Assembly (NCBI GenBank): GCA_902629585.1
Contig: CACORI010000002.1
Coordinates: forward strand, 86,026-150,025
Reading direction: 5' to 3'
Length of the DNA: 64,000 nucleotides
DNA from: an uncultured Pelagibacteraceae bacterium
Lineage (GTDB): Bacteria > Pseudomonadota > Alphaproteobacteria > Pelagibacterales > Pelagibacteraceae
Under the pieces are notes generated by a model. That model saw only the letters and a list, made by a program, of their open reading frames with translations, made no database searches and was not told the origin of the DNA. Both the position numbers and the translations under genes were made by a program. Positions 32,851 through 44,270 of this stretch are shown here, one piece after another (position 1 is the stretch's first letter; each line of letters begins with the position of its first letter).

Positions 32851-34428
32851 TTAAACTCCTCCCTTTACTTTTTGATGTTCTATATTTTGTGATAAAGATT
32901 TTTTTTCTCTTTTGATTAACATTTTATTTAAAGCGTTCAAATATGCATTAGCTGAAGCAACTAGAGTATCTGTATCGGCTGATTGACCTACTGTTGTCCT
33001 ATCGTTTTCCTCAATTTTTACACTAACAGTAGCTTGAGCATCTGTTCCCTCTGTAACCGCGTGTACCTGATACAAAGAAAGTTTTACATCATGTGGATAT
33101 AATTCTTTAATACATTTAAAAATAGCATCTACAGGGCCGTCACCGGTTTGTGAAGTTTGTTTAATTTCTCCAAATACATCAAGAGTCATTTCTGCTCTTT
33201 GAGGTTCTCCTGTTCCAGCAAATACTTTTAATGATTTTAAATTAATTGCATTAATTTTGTTATCAATGATCAAACTATCATCTACTAAAGCCACAATATC
33301 TTCATCATAAATATGTTTTTTTTTATCTGCTAAAATTTTAAATTTTCCGAAAGCAGCCTGAATTACATCGTCAGTAACATCTGTATAACCTAAATCATTT
33401 AATTTATCTTTAAATGCATGTCTACCTGAGTGTTTACCCATGACTAATGAAGTTTTTTTAACTCCTACACTTTCAGGAGTCATTATTTCATATGTTTCTC
33501 TATTCTTAAGCATTCCATCCTGATGAATGCCTGATTCATGAGCAAATGCATTTTTTCCAACTATTGCTTTGTTAAACTGAACTGGAAATCCTGTTGCATT
33601 AGATACAATTTTTGAGGCTTTACTTATTAGCTCTGTTTTTATACCAGTCTCATAAGGTAACAAATCATCTCGAGTTTTTATTGCCATAACTATTTCCTCA
33701 AGTGCTGCATTTCCAGCCCTTTCACCAATACCATTTATAGTACATTCAATTTGTCTAACACCAGCAGATAATCCGGATAAAGCATTCGCAACTGCTAAGC
33801 CAAGATCGTTATGACAATGTGCTGAAATAATCGCTTTATCAATATTTGGCACATTATTTTTTATTGATGTGATTGTTTTAGCAAATTCTTCAGGTATAGA
33901 ATATCCAACTGTGTCAGGAATATTTATTGTTTTAGCTCCACAATTTATTGCGAGTTCAATTGTTTTATACATAAAATCTAAATTTGTTCTTGTACCATCT
34001 TCACACGACCATTCTACATCATCAGTGAACTTTCTCGCGTAAGTCACACTTTCTTTAATAGCTCCTAATACTTGTTCATCAGTCATATTCAGTTTATGTT
34101 TCATGTGAACAGGACTTGTTGAAATAAATGTATGTATTCTAAATCTGTCTGCGAATTTTAATGACTCATGGCATGCATCTATATCTTTTTTTGTGGCTCT
34201 AGCTAAACCACAAGGAATTGAATTTTTCACACTTTTGCTTATCGCACTGACCGCTTCAAAATCTCCAGGAGAAGATATTGGGAATCCCGCTTCAATAATA
34301 TCAATTCCCATCTCATCAAAAACTCTCGAGATTTGAATTTTTTCTTCCACGCTCATAGAGGCACCTGGTGACTGCTCACCATCTCTCATTGTCGTATCAA
34401 ATATGTATACTTTGTCTTTAGTGCTCAT
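32851..34428 (-). CDS. leuA: 2-Isopropylmalate synthase
   Basis: LeuA condenses acetyl-CoA and 2-oxoisovalerate in the first committed step of leucine synthesis. The 525-residue length fits the long (type 1) enzyme. The catalytic barrel starts with [16 protein letters not shown], has [13 protein letters not shown] and the metal-binding HxH in [14 protein letters not shown], then the [13 protein letters not shown] and [19 protein letters not shown] motifs. The C-terminal allosteric leucine-binding domain (about residues 390-505) is present, so feedback inhibition is expected. It follows ilvC with a 101-bp gap that may hold a separate promoter. Confidence 0.97.
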   Translation of the reverse strand: MSTKDKVYIFDTTMRDGEQSPGASMSVEEKIQISRVFDEMGIDIIEAGFPISSPGDFEAVSAISKSVKNSIPCGLARATKKDIDACHESLKFADRFRIHTFISTSPVHMKHKLNMTDEQVLGAIKESVTYARKFTDDVEWSCEDGTRTNLDFMYKTIELAINCGAKTINIPDTVGYSIPEEFAKTITSIKNNVPNIDKAIISAHCHNDLGLAVANALSGLSAGVRQIECTINGIGERAGNAALEEIVMAIKTRDDLLPYETGIKTELISKASKIVSNATGFPVQFNKAIVGKNAFAHESGIHQDGMLKNRETYEIMTPESVGVKKTSLVMGKHSGRHAFKDKLNDLGYTDVTDDVIQAAFGKFKILADKKKHIYDEDIVALVDDSLIIDNKINAINLKSLKVFAGTGEPQRAEMTLDVFGEIKQTSQTGDGPVDAIFKCIKELYPHDVKLSLYQVHAVTEGTDAQATVSVKIEENDRTTVGQSADTDTLVASANAYLNALNKMLIKREKKSLSQNIEHQKVKGGV

Positions 34429-34447
34429 AACTAAATTTTTGAATAGT

Positions 34448-34475
34448 ATAATACAATCTATAAGTGAGATTGCAA
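34448..34475 (-). promoter_or_regulatory. Candidate promoter for leuA and downstream mre genes
   Basis: On the minus strand TTGCAA (34470-34475) and TATTAT (34448-34453) are 16 bp apart, 20 bp before the leuA ATG. A TTGACA (34482-34487) lies further upstream. The 101-bp gap between ilvC and leuA is the largest in the block from hflK to msrB, so a promoter here is plausible. No convincing terminator for ilvC is seen. Confidence 0.35.
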
Positions 34476-34529
34476 AATAAATGTCAAATTTGGTTTTTTT
34501 TACTGACCTTTTTGGGTTTAATTTTAGAA

Positions 34530-36120
<1,591 letters not shown>

Positions 36121-36121
<1 letters not shown>

Positions 36122-37887
36122 TAGACTAATGATTTTCCTTTACCAGTAATTTTATTCCCATCTTGATCATTTGGTCCTAAAATCATCTGATTATGTGGTT
36201 TTCCTGAAGGAATCATAGGAAAACAATTTTCATTAGGATCAACCTGACAATCAAAGATTACTGGACCATTGTGCTCCAACATTTCTTTAATTTTATCATC
36301 TAGTTCACTAGGATTATTTGCTTTAATTCCTTTACAGCCATAAGCTTCTGCCAATTTAACAAAATCAGGTAAAGCTTCAGAGTAACTCTCAGAATAATTC
36401 TTTTCATGTAATAGCTCCTGCCATTGTCTTACCATTCCCATATATTGATTATTTAAAACAAAAATCTTAATTGGTAAATTATACTGAACAGCTGTTGACA
36501 TTTCTTGCATGGTCATCAAGACTGAAGCTTCACCCGCAATATCAATTACGAGTTTATCTGGATGTGCAATCTGAACACCAACAGCAGCTGGTAGGCCATA
36601 ACCCATAGTTCCAAGTCCACCTGACGTCATCCATCTGTTAGGTTTATTGAACTTATAATGTTGTGCTGCCCACATCTGATGTTGACCAACTTCAGTTGTG
36701 ATAAATGTATCTTGATGTTTTGTTAATTCATATAATCTTTGAACAGCATACTGAGGCTTTATAGTTTTTTCACTATTTACATAACCTAAAGAATTTTTTG
36801 TTCTCCACTTTTGAATTTGTTCCCACCATTTAGATATATTTTGTTTATTTGAAAATTTAAAACCATTTTGTTTTTTATTGATAGTTTTTATAGTTTTTTT
36901 TAAAACTTCATTAACATCCCCTACAATTGCTAAATTTACTTTAATTATTTTATTTATGGATGATGGATCTATATCTATATGAACTTTTTTTGAATTTGGT
37001 GAAAATTCATCTATCTTACCTGTAATTCTATCATCGAATCGTGCACCAACATTAATTAATAGATCACAATCGTGCATAGCATTGTTTGCCTCATAAGTTC
37101 CATGCATTCCTAACATTCCAATAAATTGATTGTCATCACCAGGGTATGCACCTAAGCCTTGTAAGGTTGAAGTAATTGGAAAACCAATTAATCTAACAAA
37201 TTCTCTCAAAGCTTCGCTTGCTTTTGGTCCTGAATTAATAACCCCACCACCTGTATAAATAATGGGTTTTTTTGATTTTGATATTAAATTAATTAATTCA
37301 TCTATATCATTTTGAGAAAACTTACTGTGTAATTTTCCATTGTTATTTTTTTGTTTTTTTAATTTTGAATATCTAAATTTATCAAATTGAATATCCTTAG
37401 GTATATCAACTAAAACAGGTCCAGGTCTTCCTGTTGTTGCAACCTTGAATGCTTCATGAATTATTTTGGATAAGTCTTTTATATCTTTTACTAACCAGTT
37501 ATGTTTTGTACATGGTCTTGTGATTCCTGTCGTGTCACATTCTTGAAAGGCATCTGTACCAATAAGATGTGTTGGCACTTGACCAGAAATGCAAACCAAT
37601 GGAACAGAATCCATGTAAGCATCTGTGAGAGCAGTGACAACATTTGTTGCACCAGGACCAGATGTAACCAGCACAACGCCCGGTTTACCAGAGGATCTTG
37701 CGTAACCCTCTGCTGCATGCCCGGCTCCCTGCTCATGCCTAACTAAAATATGTTTTATTGAGGAATGGTTTTTCAATTCGTCATAAATAGGCAAAACTGC
37801 TCCACCAGGATATCCAAAAATAAAATCTACTCCTTGGTCCTCTAAACATTTGAATACAATTTCTGCTCCTGTGAATAATTTTGACAT
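36121..37887 (-). CDS. ilvB: Acetolactate synthase large (catalytic) subunit
   Basis: This TPP-, FAD- and magnesium-dependent enzyme makes acetolactate from pyruvate. The 588-residue protein has IFGYPGGAVLPIYDEL with the expected HEQGAGHAAEGYARSSGKPG catalytic glutamate region near residue 51, GARFDDRITG and VHIDIDPSSINK in the FAD domain, and the TPP-binding GEASVLMTMQEMSTAVQYNL near residue 450 (usual GDGSF replaced by GEAS). It is often named ilvI or ilvB; the symbol choice is a convention. It leads the ilvB-ilvH-ilvC group, 52 bp after miaA. Confidence 0.97.
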
Positions 37888-37939
37888 TTCGCAATCTAGC
37901 TGAAGTTGTACTAATTGGTCAAGTTTTAGTGAGCAATAT

Positions 37940-38848
37940 TTAAATTTTTTTTATGAAGTTTTTTAATTTTTTTGGCTCTATTTTTTTCCAATCTTTCATA
38001 TTTCCTCTTGCCCAAGTGACTTGTCTTTTTGCATATTGCCTAGTCTTTATTGATATTTTTTCAATTACTTGGTCTTTTGTAAGCTTATTTCGTATTAAAT
38101 CCCCAATCTCAAAAATTCCTATGGCTTTAGATATGCTTTTATTTTTTGGCACCTTAAGTCTTAAAAAATTTTTAACCTCCTGAATTGACCCATTTTCTAT
38201 CATTTTTTTTGTTCTTGAATTAATTCGATCTATCAATTCTGACCTTGGAAAATCAATATAAATTTTAAGAAAATCTTTTTTTTTGAATTTTGATTTTGTT
38301 TTTTTATACCACTCAAATATAGATTTTTTTGTAAAAAATATTACCTCATATGCTCTCAAGGATCTTTGGATATCCCTAGATTTAATATTTTCACTAGCTA
38401 AAGAGTCTATCTTAACAAGTTTTTTATAAAAATTTTTTTGACCAATCTTCCTATGTAAATTTCTTATATGTCTCCTTACCTTAGTTGGTATAACAGGTAT
38501 CTCCACAAGTCCTTCAGTTATTGCCTTAAAATATAACCCTGTCCCACCGACTAAGATAGGTATTTTTTTATTTTTCTTTATCATGTCAATTTTTTTTATT
38601 GTTAGATTTAGCCAATCTCCTAAAGAAAAATTTTTTTTTGCTTCTTTAAAGCCGTAAAGATAATGTTTAATTTCTTGTGTTTCTTTTTTTAAAGGCCTTG
38701 CAGTCAAAATTTTTAATTCCTTGTATACTTGCATACTATCTGCATTTATTATTTGGCCATTTATTTTTTTAGCTAATTCAACTGCAAACTCAGTTTTACC
38801 GGAGGCTGTGGGACCATAAATTAAAATAATTTTGGATTTTAAATCCAT
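37940..38848 (-). CDS. miaA: tRNA dimethylallyltransferase
   Basis: MiaA adds an isopentenyl group to A37 of tRNAs reading UNN codons. The 302-residue protein has the P-loop IYGPTASGKTEFAVELAKK near residue 10, NADSMQVYKELKILTARP near residue 35, PILVGGTGLYFKAITEGL near residue 96 and the tail RQYAKRQVTWARG typical of the family. It lies between the degP-like gene (four bases) and ilvB (52 bp). The prenyl donor would be made by the Dxs/IspA pathway encoded elsewhere in this window. Confidence 0.97.
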   Translation of the reverse strand: MDLKSKIILIYGPTASGKTEFAVELAKKINGQIINADSMQVYKELKILTARPLKKETQEIKHYLYGFKEAKKNFSLGDWLNLTIKKIDMIKKNKKIPILVGGTGLYFKAITEGLVEIPVIPTKVRRHIRNLHRKIGQKNFYKKLVKIDSLASENIKSRDIQRSLRAYEVIFFTKKSIFEWYKKTKSKFKKKDFLKIYIDFPRSELIDRINSRTKKMIENGSIQEVKNFLRLKVPKNKSISKAIGIFEIGDLIRNKLTKDQVIEKISIKTRQYAKRQVTWARGNMKDWKKIEPKKLKNFIKKI

Positions 38849-38852
38849 TTTA

Positions 38853-40256
38853 CTATTTTAATTTTATCCCTATATATCTTCTTTGATTTTGATTGTTGTA
38901 AATAACAAGCAATATTGTCTTTTGGTTAGAATTTAAAACTTGCTTAGTAATTTGGTCTAAATCATTAGCAGATCTAATTTTCTTTTTTTGGGCTTCGATA
39001 ATTACACTATTGGTTTCAATTGAATTAATTAGTGGACTATTATTTTCAATTTTAGTTATAACTAGTCCATCTGTTTGGTTAGGGAGTTTTCTTTCCCTTA
39101 TATCGGCATTTGTTAATTTTCGAACTGTAATATTTAAGTTTTCAATTTTAGTTTCCACAGGTTGAGATTTCTCGCTTATTTTGAAATCTTCAGAAGTCTC
39201 TAATCTACCTAGTGTGATTACCTTAGTTATTTCTTTTTTATTTCTCCATATTTTAACTTCAACTTTTTTTCCAACCTCTGTTTTAGCAACTATAATTGGG
39301 AGTTCTTTCATCTCTCTAATTTTTTGGCCATTAAATTCTAAAATTATATCTCCTGCCTTTACACCAGCATTATCAGATGGACTATTTTCAGCTACACTAG
39401 CAACTAGCGCTCCTCTAGCATCATCAAGTTTTTCAACTTCAGCTATTTCTTTTGTCACATCTTGAATTCTAACACCTAACCATCCTCTTTTGGTTTCACC
39501 AAATTTAATTAATTGATCAATCACAATTTTTGCACTGTTAGACGGTATTGAAAAACCTATACCAATGGAACCATTTCTTCCTAATATCGCAGTATTAATT
39601 CCAATTACATTCCCATTCATATCAAACAAAGGACCTCCTGAATTACCAGAATTAATTGATGCATCTGTTTGAATATAATCTTCGTATCGTGAGAGACCAA
39701 TTGACCGATTTCTAGCAGAAATAATTCCTGATGTAACAGTTCCACCTAGCCCAAAAGGATTTCCAATGGCGATAACCCAATCTCCAATTCTTGCCTTATC
39801 AGAGTCTCCAAAGTCAACAGGAGAGAATTTTTCGTTAGTATCAAGTTGTAAAACAGCAATATCAGACAATGGATCTGCTCCTATTACCGTCGCGTTATAT
39901 TCTTTATCACCATTAACTCTTACAATAATATCTTCTGCATCTTGAATTACGTGATTGTTAGTAACAATTATTCCTTTTTCATCTATAATAAATCCTGATC
40001 CTAATGCTGAAGATTTTCTTTCCTGAGGTGTTCCAAATTCTTTAAACATATCTTCGAAAGGTGAACCGGGGGGGAATTGGAAAGGAAATGGGTTGTTATT
40101 AGCAACTACAGTTGTTGTAGTTGAAATATTCACAACTGATGGCATTAATTTCTCTGCTAAATCTGCAAAAGATTCTGGAACATTTTTTGAGTAGACGTTA
40201 AATGTGAAAACAAAAAATAGGATTAAGCTCGAAAATAAAATTTTTACATTTCTCAT
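38853..40256 (-). CDS. Periplasmic serine protease, DegP/HtrA (Do) family
   Basis: The 467-residue protein has a signal peptide (about residues 1-23) and a trypsin-like domain with the catalytic triad visible in NNHVIQDAEDI (His), DPLSDIAVLQLD (Asp) and SINSGNSGGPLFD (Ser). A clear PDZ domain follows (RGWLGVRIQDV, KAGDIILEFNG) and a second, degenerate PDZ at the C-terminus (TDGLVITKIENNSPL). It degrades or refolds damaged envelope proteins. It is downstream of hflK-hflC-DUF2065, a common alphaproteobacterial quality-control cluster. Confidence 0.94.
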   Translation of the reverse strand: MRNVKILFSSLILFFVFTFNVYSKNVPESFADLAEKLMPSVVNISTTTTVVANNNPFPFQFPPGSPFEDMFKEFGTPQERKSSALGSGFIIDEKGIIVTNNHVIQDAEDIIVRVNGDKEYNATVIGADPLSDIAVLQLDTNEKFSPVDFGDSDKARIGDWVIAIGNPFGLGGTVTSGIISARNRSIGLSRYEDYIQTDASINSGNSGGPLFDMNGNVIGINTAILGRNGSIGIGFSIPSNSAKIVIDQLIKFGETKRGWLGVRIQDVTKEIAEVEKLDDARGALVASVAENSPSDNAGVKAGDIILEFNGQKIREMKELPIIVAKTEVGKKVEVKIWRNKKEITKVITLGRLETSEDFKISEKSQPVETKIENLNITVRKLTNADIRERKLPNQTDGLVITKIENNSPLINSIETNSVIIEAQKKKIRSANDLDQITKQVLNSNQKTILLVIYNNQNQRRYIGIKLK

Positions 40257-40258
40257 AA

Positions 40259-40444
40259 CTAGTTTTTTACATAATAAATTATAATAAAACCTATTATAGC
40301 AAAAATCATACCACCTGTTCTTAATTGAGTATTTTTCAATAAATCTAATTTCTTTAGCATACTTTTCATTTTTGATGGAAATAAGGCGTAAAGAATACCT
40401 TCTATAAATAAAAATAGACCGAAAGCTATAAATAGCTCTTTCAT
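40259..40444 (-). CDS. DUF2065 family small membrane protein
   Basis: This 61-residue protein has two membrane helices: residues about 3-22 (LFIAFGLFLFIEGILYALFP) and 44-60 (GGMIFAIIGFIIIYYVKN). A basic loop with LRTGG separates them. This size, the FPxxxK turn and the position between hflC and the degP-like protease match DUF2065, found next to hflKC in proteobacteria. A role with the HflKC/FtsH membrane protease is guessed from neighbourhood only. Confidence 0.85.
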   Translation of the reverse strand: MKELFIAFGLFLFIEGILYALFPSKMKSMLKKLDLLKNTQLRTGGMIFAIIGFIIIYYVKN

Positions 40445-40448
40445 CGAA

Positions 40449-41321
40449 TTATTGTTGTAATTCTGGTTTTATATTTCCAAAAAATTTAAAAAATTCAGAA
40501 TCAGGAGATAAAATTAAAGATGTTTCTCCCCCAATCAAAGCTTTTTCGTAGGCTTGCATCGCTCTATAAAATGCAAAAAATTCAGGGTCTCTTCCAAAGG
40601 CATCAGCAAAAATTTTGTTTCTCAAACCATCACCTTCACCTTTCATTATTTCAGATTGTTTCTGAGCATCTGCCAAAATTACAGTAACTTCTTTGTCAGC
40701 CGTTGATGTTATTGTAACTGCCATCTCTGCACCTTTTGCTCTAAATTCTTTAGCTTCCCTCTCTCTTTCAGTTTGCATTCTTCTGTAAATTGCATCACTG
40801 TTTGCTTGAGGGAGATCCGCTCTTTTTATTCTTACATCAACAATATTTATTCCAAAATTTTGAGCTTCATTATTTACTCCCTCTTTAATCAAAGACATTT
40901 GCTTAGATCTATCTTGAGATAAAAGCGTTTGCAATTCTTCTTGACCTAGAACGTTCCTAATTCTAGAATTAATGATTGTTGATAATCTCGATCTTGCAAC
41001 TCTCTCGTTACCGACAGAAATATAAAATTTTAGAGGGTCAACGATTTGAAACCTTGCAAATGCATCTACTATTAGTCTTTTTTGATCAGAAGCAATAACC
41101 TCTTCAGGAGGAGTGTCTAAGTTTAATATTCTTTTGTCCAAATAAACAACGTTTTGTATAAACGGTATTTTAAAGTTAAGACCAGGTTTTGTAATAATTC
41201 TTTTAGGATCTCCAAATTGGAGAATAATTGCTTGATTTACCTCTTTTACAATTATTATTGATAAAAAAGCAACCAAACCAGCTAGTGCTAAAAATCCTAA
41301 TAAAATTTTTCCTGTTTTCAT
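40449..41321 (-). CDS. hflC: HflC, SPFH-domain modulator of the FtsH protease
   Basis: The 290-residue protein has one N-terminal membrane helix (about residues 5-24) and a periplasmic SPFH/band-7 domain. VNQAIILQFGDPKRIITKPG and PFIQNVVYLDKRILNLD are at the start, IVDVRIKRADLPQANSDAIY near residue 163, and FRAKGAEMAVTITSTADKEV in the coiled region. HflC and HflK form a large membrane cage around FtsH. It starts one base after hflK ends. Confidence 0.95.
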   Translation of the reverse strand: MKTGKILLGFLALAGLVAFLSIIIVKEVNQAIILQFGDPKRIITKPGLNFKIPFIQNVVYLDKRILNLDTPPEEVIASDQKRLIVDAFARFQIVDPLKFYISVGNERVARSRLSTIINSRIRNVLGQEELQTLLSQDRSKQMSLIKEGVNNEAQNFGINIVDVRIKRADLPQANSDAIYRRMQTEREREAKEFRAKGAEMAVTITSTADKEVTVILADAQKQSEIMKGEGDGLRNKIFADAFGRDPEFFAFYRAMQAYEKALIGGETSLILSPDSEFFKFFGNIKPELQQ

Positions 41322-41322
41322 C

Positions 41323-42426
41323 TTAATTAGTTACCTTTTTTTTTAACTCAGGTAGAGGCAGATATGGTACAACACCTGAACCTGCATTTTTTTCTATAAT
41401 TACCTTCTCAATATCAGCCAAAACTTTTTCCATCGTTTCTAAATACATTCTTTCTTGTGTGACAGCCTTTGCATTTTTATACTCATCATAGATTGACACA
41501 AATCTACTTGCTTCACCCTCAGCTTTTGCAACTACCTCTTTTTTATAAGCCTCAGCAGCTTGTAATATTTTTGCAGCTTCCCCTCTGGCTCTAGGTATTA
41601 CATCATTAGCATAAGCTTCCGCCTCATTTTTTGATCTCTCCATGTCTGCTCTTGCAGCTTGCACATCTCTAAAAGCATCAATAACTTGATCTGGTGGATC
41701 TGCTTTCTGTGTCTGTACCTGTGTAATCTGAATTCCGCTCTCATAGTCATCTAATATATTTTGAATGATATCCTGTGTTTCAACTTCGATTTTTGATCTT
41801 CCCTCGGTAAGGATTGGTTGAATTTCGCTTTTAGCGATTACCTCTCTCATTGCTGTCTCAGCAGCAGCTTTGACAGTTCCCTCTGGATCTTGAATTTTAA
41901 ATAAAAAGTTTCCCGCATCTTTTATTACCCAAAAAACAGAAAAATCAATATTGACAATATTCTCATCTCCCGTAAGCATTAAACTCTCTTGAGGGACATC
42001 AGCGACACCTCCACCGCTTGAAAACCCGCTATCTCGCTCGGATCTAAAACCAATATCTATTCTATTAACTTTTGTGACTTTTGGGGTTTGCACGGTCTCT
42101 ACTGGAAAGGGTATATGATAATTTAATCCAGGTTGAGTTGTTTTAACAAATTTACCAAATCTTAGCACGACTCCTTGTTCATCAGGTAAAACTCTATAAA
42201 GACCACTTGCGAGCCAAATGAAGCCTAAAATTAAAATTGCTAATATTACTGGCTTGCCACCAGATGTTGAGCCTCCTGGTAAAAATTTTTTTATTTTCTC
42301 TTGAATTTCTCGAATGATTTTATCTATATCAGGTGGATTTGGTCCTCTACCAGATCCATTACCACCATTTCCTCCTGGCGGAGTTCCCCAAGGGCTGCCA
42401 CCACGCTGTTGAAAATCATCAGACAT
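41323..42426 (-). CDS. hflK: HflK, SPFH-domain modulator of the FtsH protease
   Basis: The 367-residue protein has the typical Gly/Pro-rich cytoplasmic N-terminus (GGSPWGTPPGGNGGNGSGRG), one membrane helix (about residues 60-80), then the SPFH domain with LYRVLPDEQGVVLRFGKFV and IQITQVQTQKADPPDQVIDA. A long coiled region (ARADMERSKNEAEAYAND) follows. It is the first gene of the hflKC-DUF2065-degP set and diverges from mrp across 41 bp. A TATATA (minus strand, 42434-42439) lies seven bases before the ATG, suggesting a leaderless or very short leader. Confidence 0.95.
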   Translation of the reverse strand: MSDDFQQRGGSPWGTPPGGNGGNGSGRGPNPPDIDKIIREIQEKIKKFLPGGSTSGGKPVILAILILGFIWLASGLYRVLPDEQGVVLRFGKFVKTTQPGLNYHIPFPVETVQTPKVTKVNRIDIGFRSERDSGFSSGGGVADVPQESLMLTGDENIVNIDFSVFWVIKDAGNFLFKIQDPEGTVKAAAETAMREVIAKSEIQPILTEGRSKIEVETQDIIQNILDDYESGIQITQVQTQKADPPDQVIDAFRDVQAARADMERSKNEAEAYANDVIPRARGEAAKILQAAEAYKKEVVAKAEGEASRFVSIYDEYKNAKAVTQERMYLETMEKVLADIEKVIIEKNAGSGVVPYLPLPELKKKVTN

Positions 42427-42433
42427 ACATACC

Positions 42434-42459
42434 TATATAGTGTTTTTGATCACAAAAAC
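42434..42459. promoter_or_regulatory. Divergent hflK/mrp control region with a short palindrome
   Basis: The 41-bp gap contains the inverted repeat GTTTTTG-ATCA-CAAAAAC (42442-42459) and, on its hflK side, TATATA (42434-42439) placed as a -10 for hflK. On the mrp side AAGG (42460-42463) is a ribosome binding site for the ATG at 42468. The repeat could be an operator acting on both genes. This is inference from symmetry and position. Confidence 0.35.
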
Positions 42460-42467
42460 AAGGTAAG

Positions 42468-43301
42468 ATGAAAATTATGACTGAAAAAACACAGGAACTA
42501 AGTGACGCAATGAAAAAAAAACTAGAACCTAAAAAATTCTCAAAAAATCCAATCCCTGGCACTAAGTTTACAATTGCTATTTCAAGCGCAAAAGGGGGTG
42601 TAGGTAAATCAACATTTGCCACAAATCTTGCTTTAGCCTTAGATAACATTGGGTGTAGTGTTGGCTTACTTGATGCAGATATTTACGGTCCATCAATTCC
42701 TAAAATGCTAGGTATCAATGAAAAACCAAAAAGTGACGGTCAAAAATTAGATCCGATTTTAAAATATAATTTACAATGTATGTCAATTGGCTTTCTGACC
42801 GATCAACAAACTCCAATGATCTGGCGCGGACCAATGGTGACTAGTGCAATTAAAACTTTTACTCAAAAAGTAAATTGGAAAAATTTAGATTTTATAATTG
42901 TAGATATGCCTCCAGGAACTGGTGATACTCAACTTACGTTTTCTCAAGAAATTAAAATGGACGGTGCAATCATTATTTCAACTCCACAAGAAGTGGCTCT
43001 TATAGACGTCAAGAGAGGAATTAAAATGTTTGACAAATTGAACGTAAAAATTTTAGGCTTAGTTGATAATATGAGTTATTTCATTGGAGACGATAAAAAA
43101 AAATACAAAATTTTTGGTGAAGGAGGAGTAAAAAGAACAGCGCAAGAATTTAAAAAAGAGTTTCTAGGCGAGATTCCAATAAACCCAGAAATTGGAAAAT
43201 CTGGAGATGATGGAATGCCAATTGTATTGGCAAAACCAAATCATGAAGTAACAAAAATTTATAAAAAATTTGCTAATATAATTAAATCAACCTATCTTTA
43301 A
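42468..43301 (+). CDS. mrp: Mrp/NBP35-family P-loop ATPase (Fe-S cluster carrier type)
   Basis: This 277-residue protein has the deviant Walker [21 protein letters not shown] near residue 39, [17 protein letters not shown] near residue 64 and [18 protein letters not shown] near residue 145. Its C-terminal part reads [20 protein letters not shown]. The CxxC pair that binds Fe-S clusters in many Mrp/ApbC proteins at this site is absent. Members assist Fe-S cluster assembly. The N-terminal DUF59 domain of some homologs is missing, so this is the short form. ATG 42468 is preferred because of AAGG upstream; ATG 42477 is an alternative. Confidence 0.92.
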   Translation: MKIMTEKTQELSDAMKKKLEPKKFSKNPIPGTKFTIAISSAKGGVGKSTFATNLALALDNIGCSVGLLDADIYGPSIPKMLGINEKPKSDGQKLDPILKYNLQCMSIGFLTDQQTPMIWRGPMVTSAIKTFTQKVNWKNLDFIIVDMPPGTGDTQLTFSQEIKMDGAIIISTPQEVALIDVKRGIKMFDKLNVKILGLVDNMSYFIGDDKKKYKIFGEGGVKRTAQEFKKEFLGEIPINPEIGKSGDDGMPIVLAKPNHEVTKIYKKFANIIKSTYL

Positions 43302-44229
43302 TTTCAAAAGCTTCCATCAATTCATTCCACTCTCTTTTAGAAAGTCCAGAATCTTCTAACGAAATATTTTCTCCCTTAATAAGTTTTTGAAGAATAACTT
43401 TACCTTTTGCAGAAACTTCTGTGCCTCCTACTCTATAGTCCATAAATGATTCATAAGTTATTGGGACCCATTTTTTTAATGTTTCTAACATTATATCTGC
43501 ATAAATTCTTATCTCGTATTGGGCATGTCTATCAGCTCTAAGTCTTAAAAAGTTCATCAGATTTAATAAATCTGTTTTCCAGTACCACTGAGTATAAGTA
43601 TTTAAGGTTAAATTCATTCTTGCAAGTTCTCTAGCCAATCCTTTTTTATTATCATCTATTTTTGAACCATCGTATCTTTCGTTAAGCATGGTTTCATAAT
43701 TATTATATGTTCTTTCCGCATCATTTTTTAAAAGATCCAATACTTCGTTTGCTTGATCGCCCTCTAGTACATCTCCTCTACCTTGTCTATTACTCAAAGA
43801 TTGTGCTGCTAAATTTTCTTTTGTTGGTAAATAAAATTCCTTATCAAGAATTGAATATCTTGCTGAGTACTCATTTACATTTGCTGTTCTGTGCCTTATC
43901 CATTGTCTTGCAATAAAAATTGGTAATTTAATATGATACTTTATCTCACACATTTCGAAAGGGGTGCTATGCCAATGTCTCATTAAGTATTTTATCAAAC
44001 CTTTATCAGTAGAAACTTGTTTAGTGCCCTTTCCATATGAGACTCTGGCAGACTGGACTATTGATGTGTCATCACCCATATAATCAATTACTCTTACAAA
44101 ACCATGATCTAACGCTGGAATTGCCTCATATAGTATTTTTTCTAATTCATGTGAAGTTACTCTTTTAGTCTGATTTTTTTGACTTTGTTGATTTTTGATA
44201 TTTTCTAATTGTTCTTTAGTTAATTTCAT
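43282..44229 (-). CDS. thyX: Flavin-dependent thymidylate synthase
   Basis: ThyX makes dTMP from dUMP with methylene-tetrahydrofolate and FAD. With the ATG at 44229 the product is 315 residues. The signature RHR-x7-S is present as [11 protein letters not shown] (residues 112-122), preceded by [18 protein letters not shown] and followed by [17 protein letters not shown] and [11 protein letters not shown]. The frame stays open upstream to 44352, but that extension would run through the opposite-strand tmRNA acceptor segment and has no ThyX sequence, so I reject it. The 3' end overlaps the convergent mrp gene by 20 bp. Confidence 0.96.
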   Translation of the reverse strand: MKLTKEQLENIKNQQSQKNQTKRVTSHELEKILYEAIPALDHGFVRVIDYMGDDTSIVQSARVSYGKGTKQVSTDKGLIKYLMRHWHSTPFEMCEIKYHIKLPIFIARQWIRHRTANVNEYSARYSILDKEFYLPTKENLAAQSLSNRQGRGDVLEGDQANEVLDLLKNDAERTYNNYETMLNERYDGSKIDDNKKGLARELARMNLTLNTYTQWYWKTDLLNLMNFLRLRADRHAQYEIRIYADIMLETLKKWVPITYESFMDYRVGGTEVSAKGKVILQKLIKGENISLEDSGLSKREWNELMEAFEIKDRLI

Positions 44230-44237
44230 GAATGATA

Positions 44238-44265
44238 TTGAATCTATTTTAATTCCTTTTATATT
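44238..44265 (+). promoter_or_regulatory. Candidate promoter for ssrA
   Basis: TTGAAT (44238-44243) and TATATT (44260-44265) are 16 bp apart and would start transcription near 44272, at the hairpin AGTTGG-TTTT-CCAACT that begins the predicted acceptor precursor. The region is the only space between the divergent thyX start and the RNA. Confidence 0.4.
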
Positions 44266-44270
44266 AATAA

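Noticed and set aside
37501..37746. Overlapping Cys-rich frames on both strands within ilvB
   Set aside because: Both are out-of-frame shadows of the strongly conserved acetolactate synthase coding sequence.
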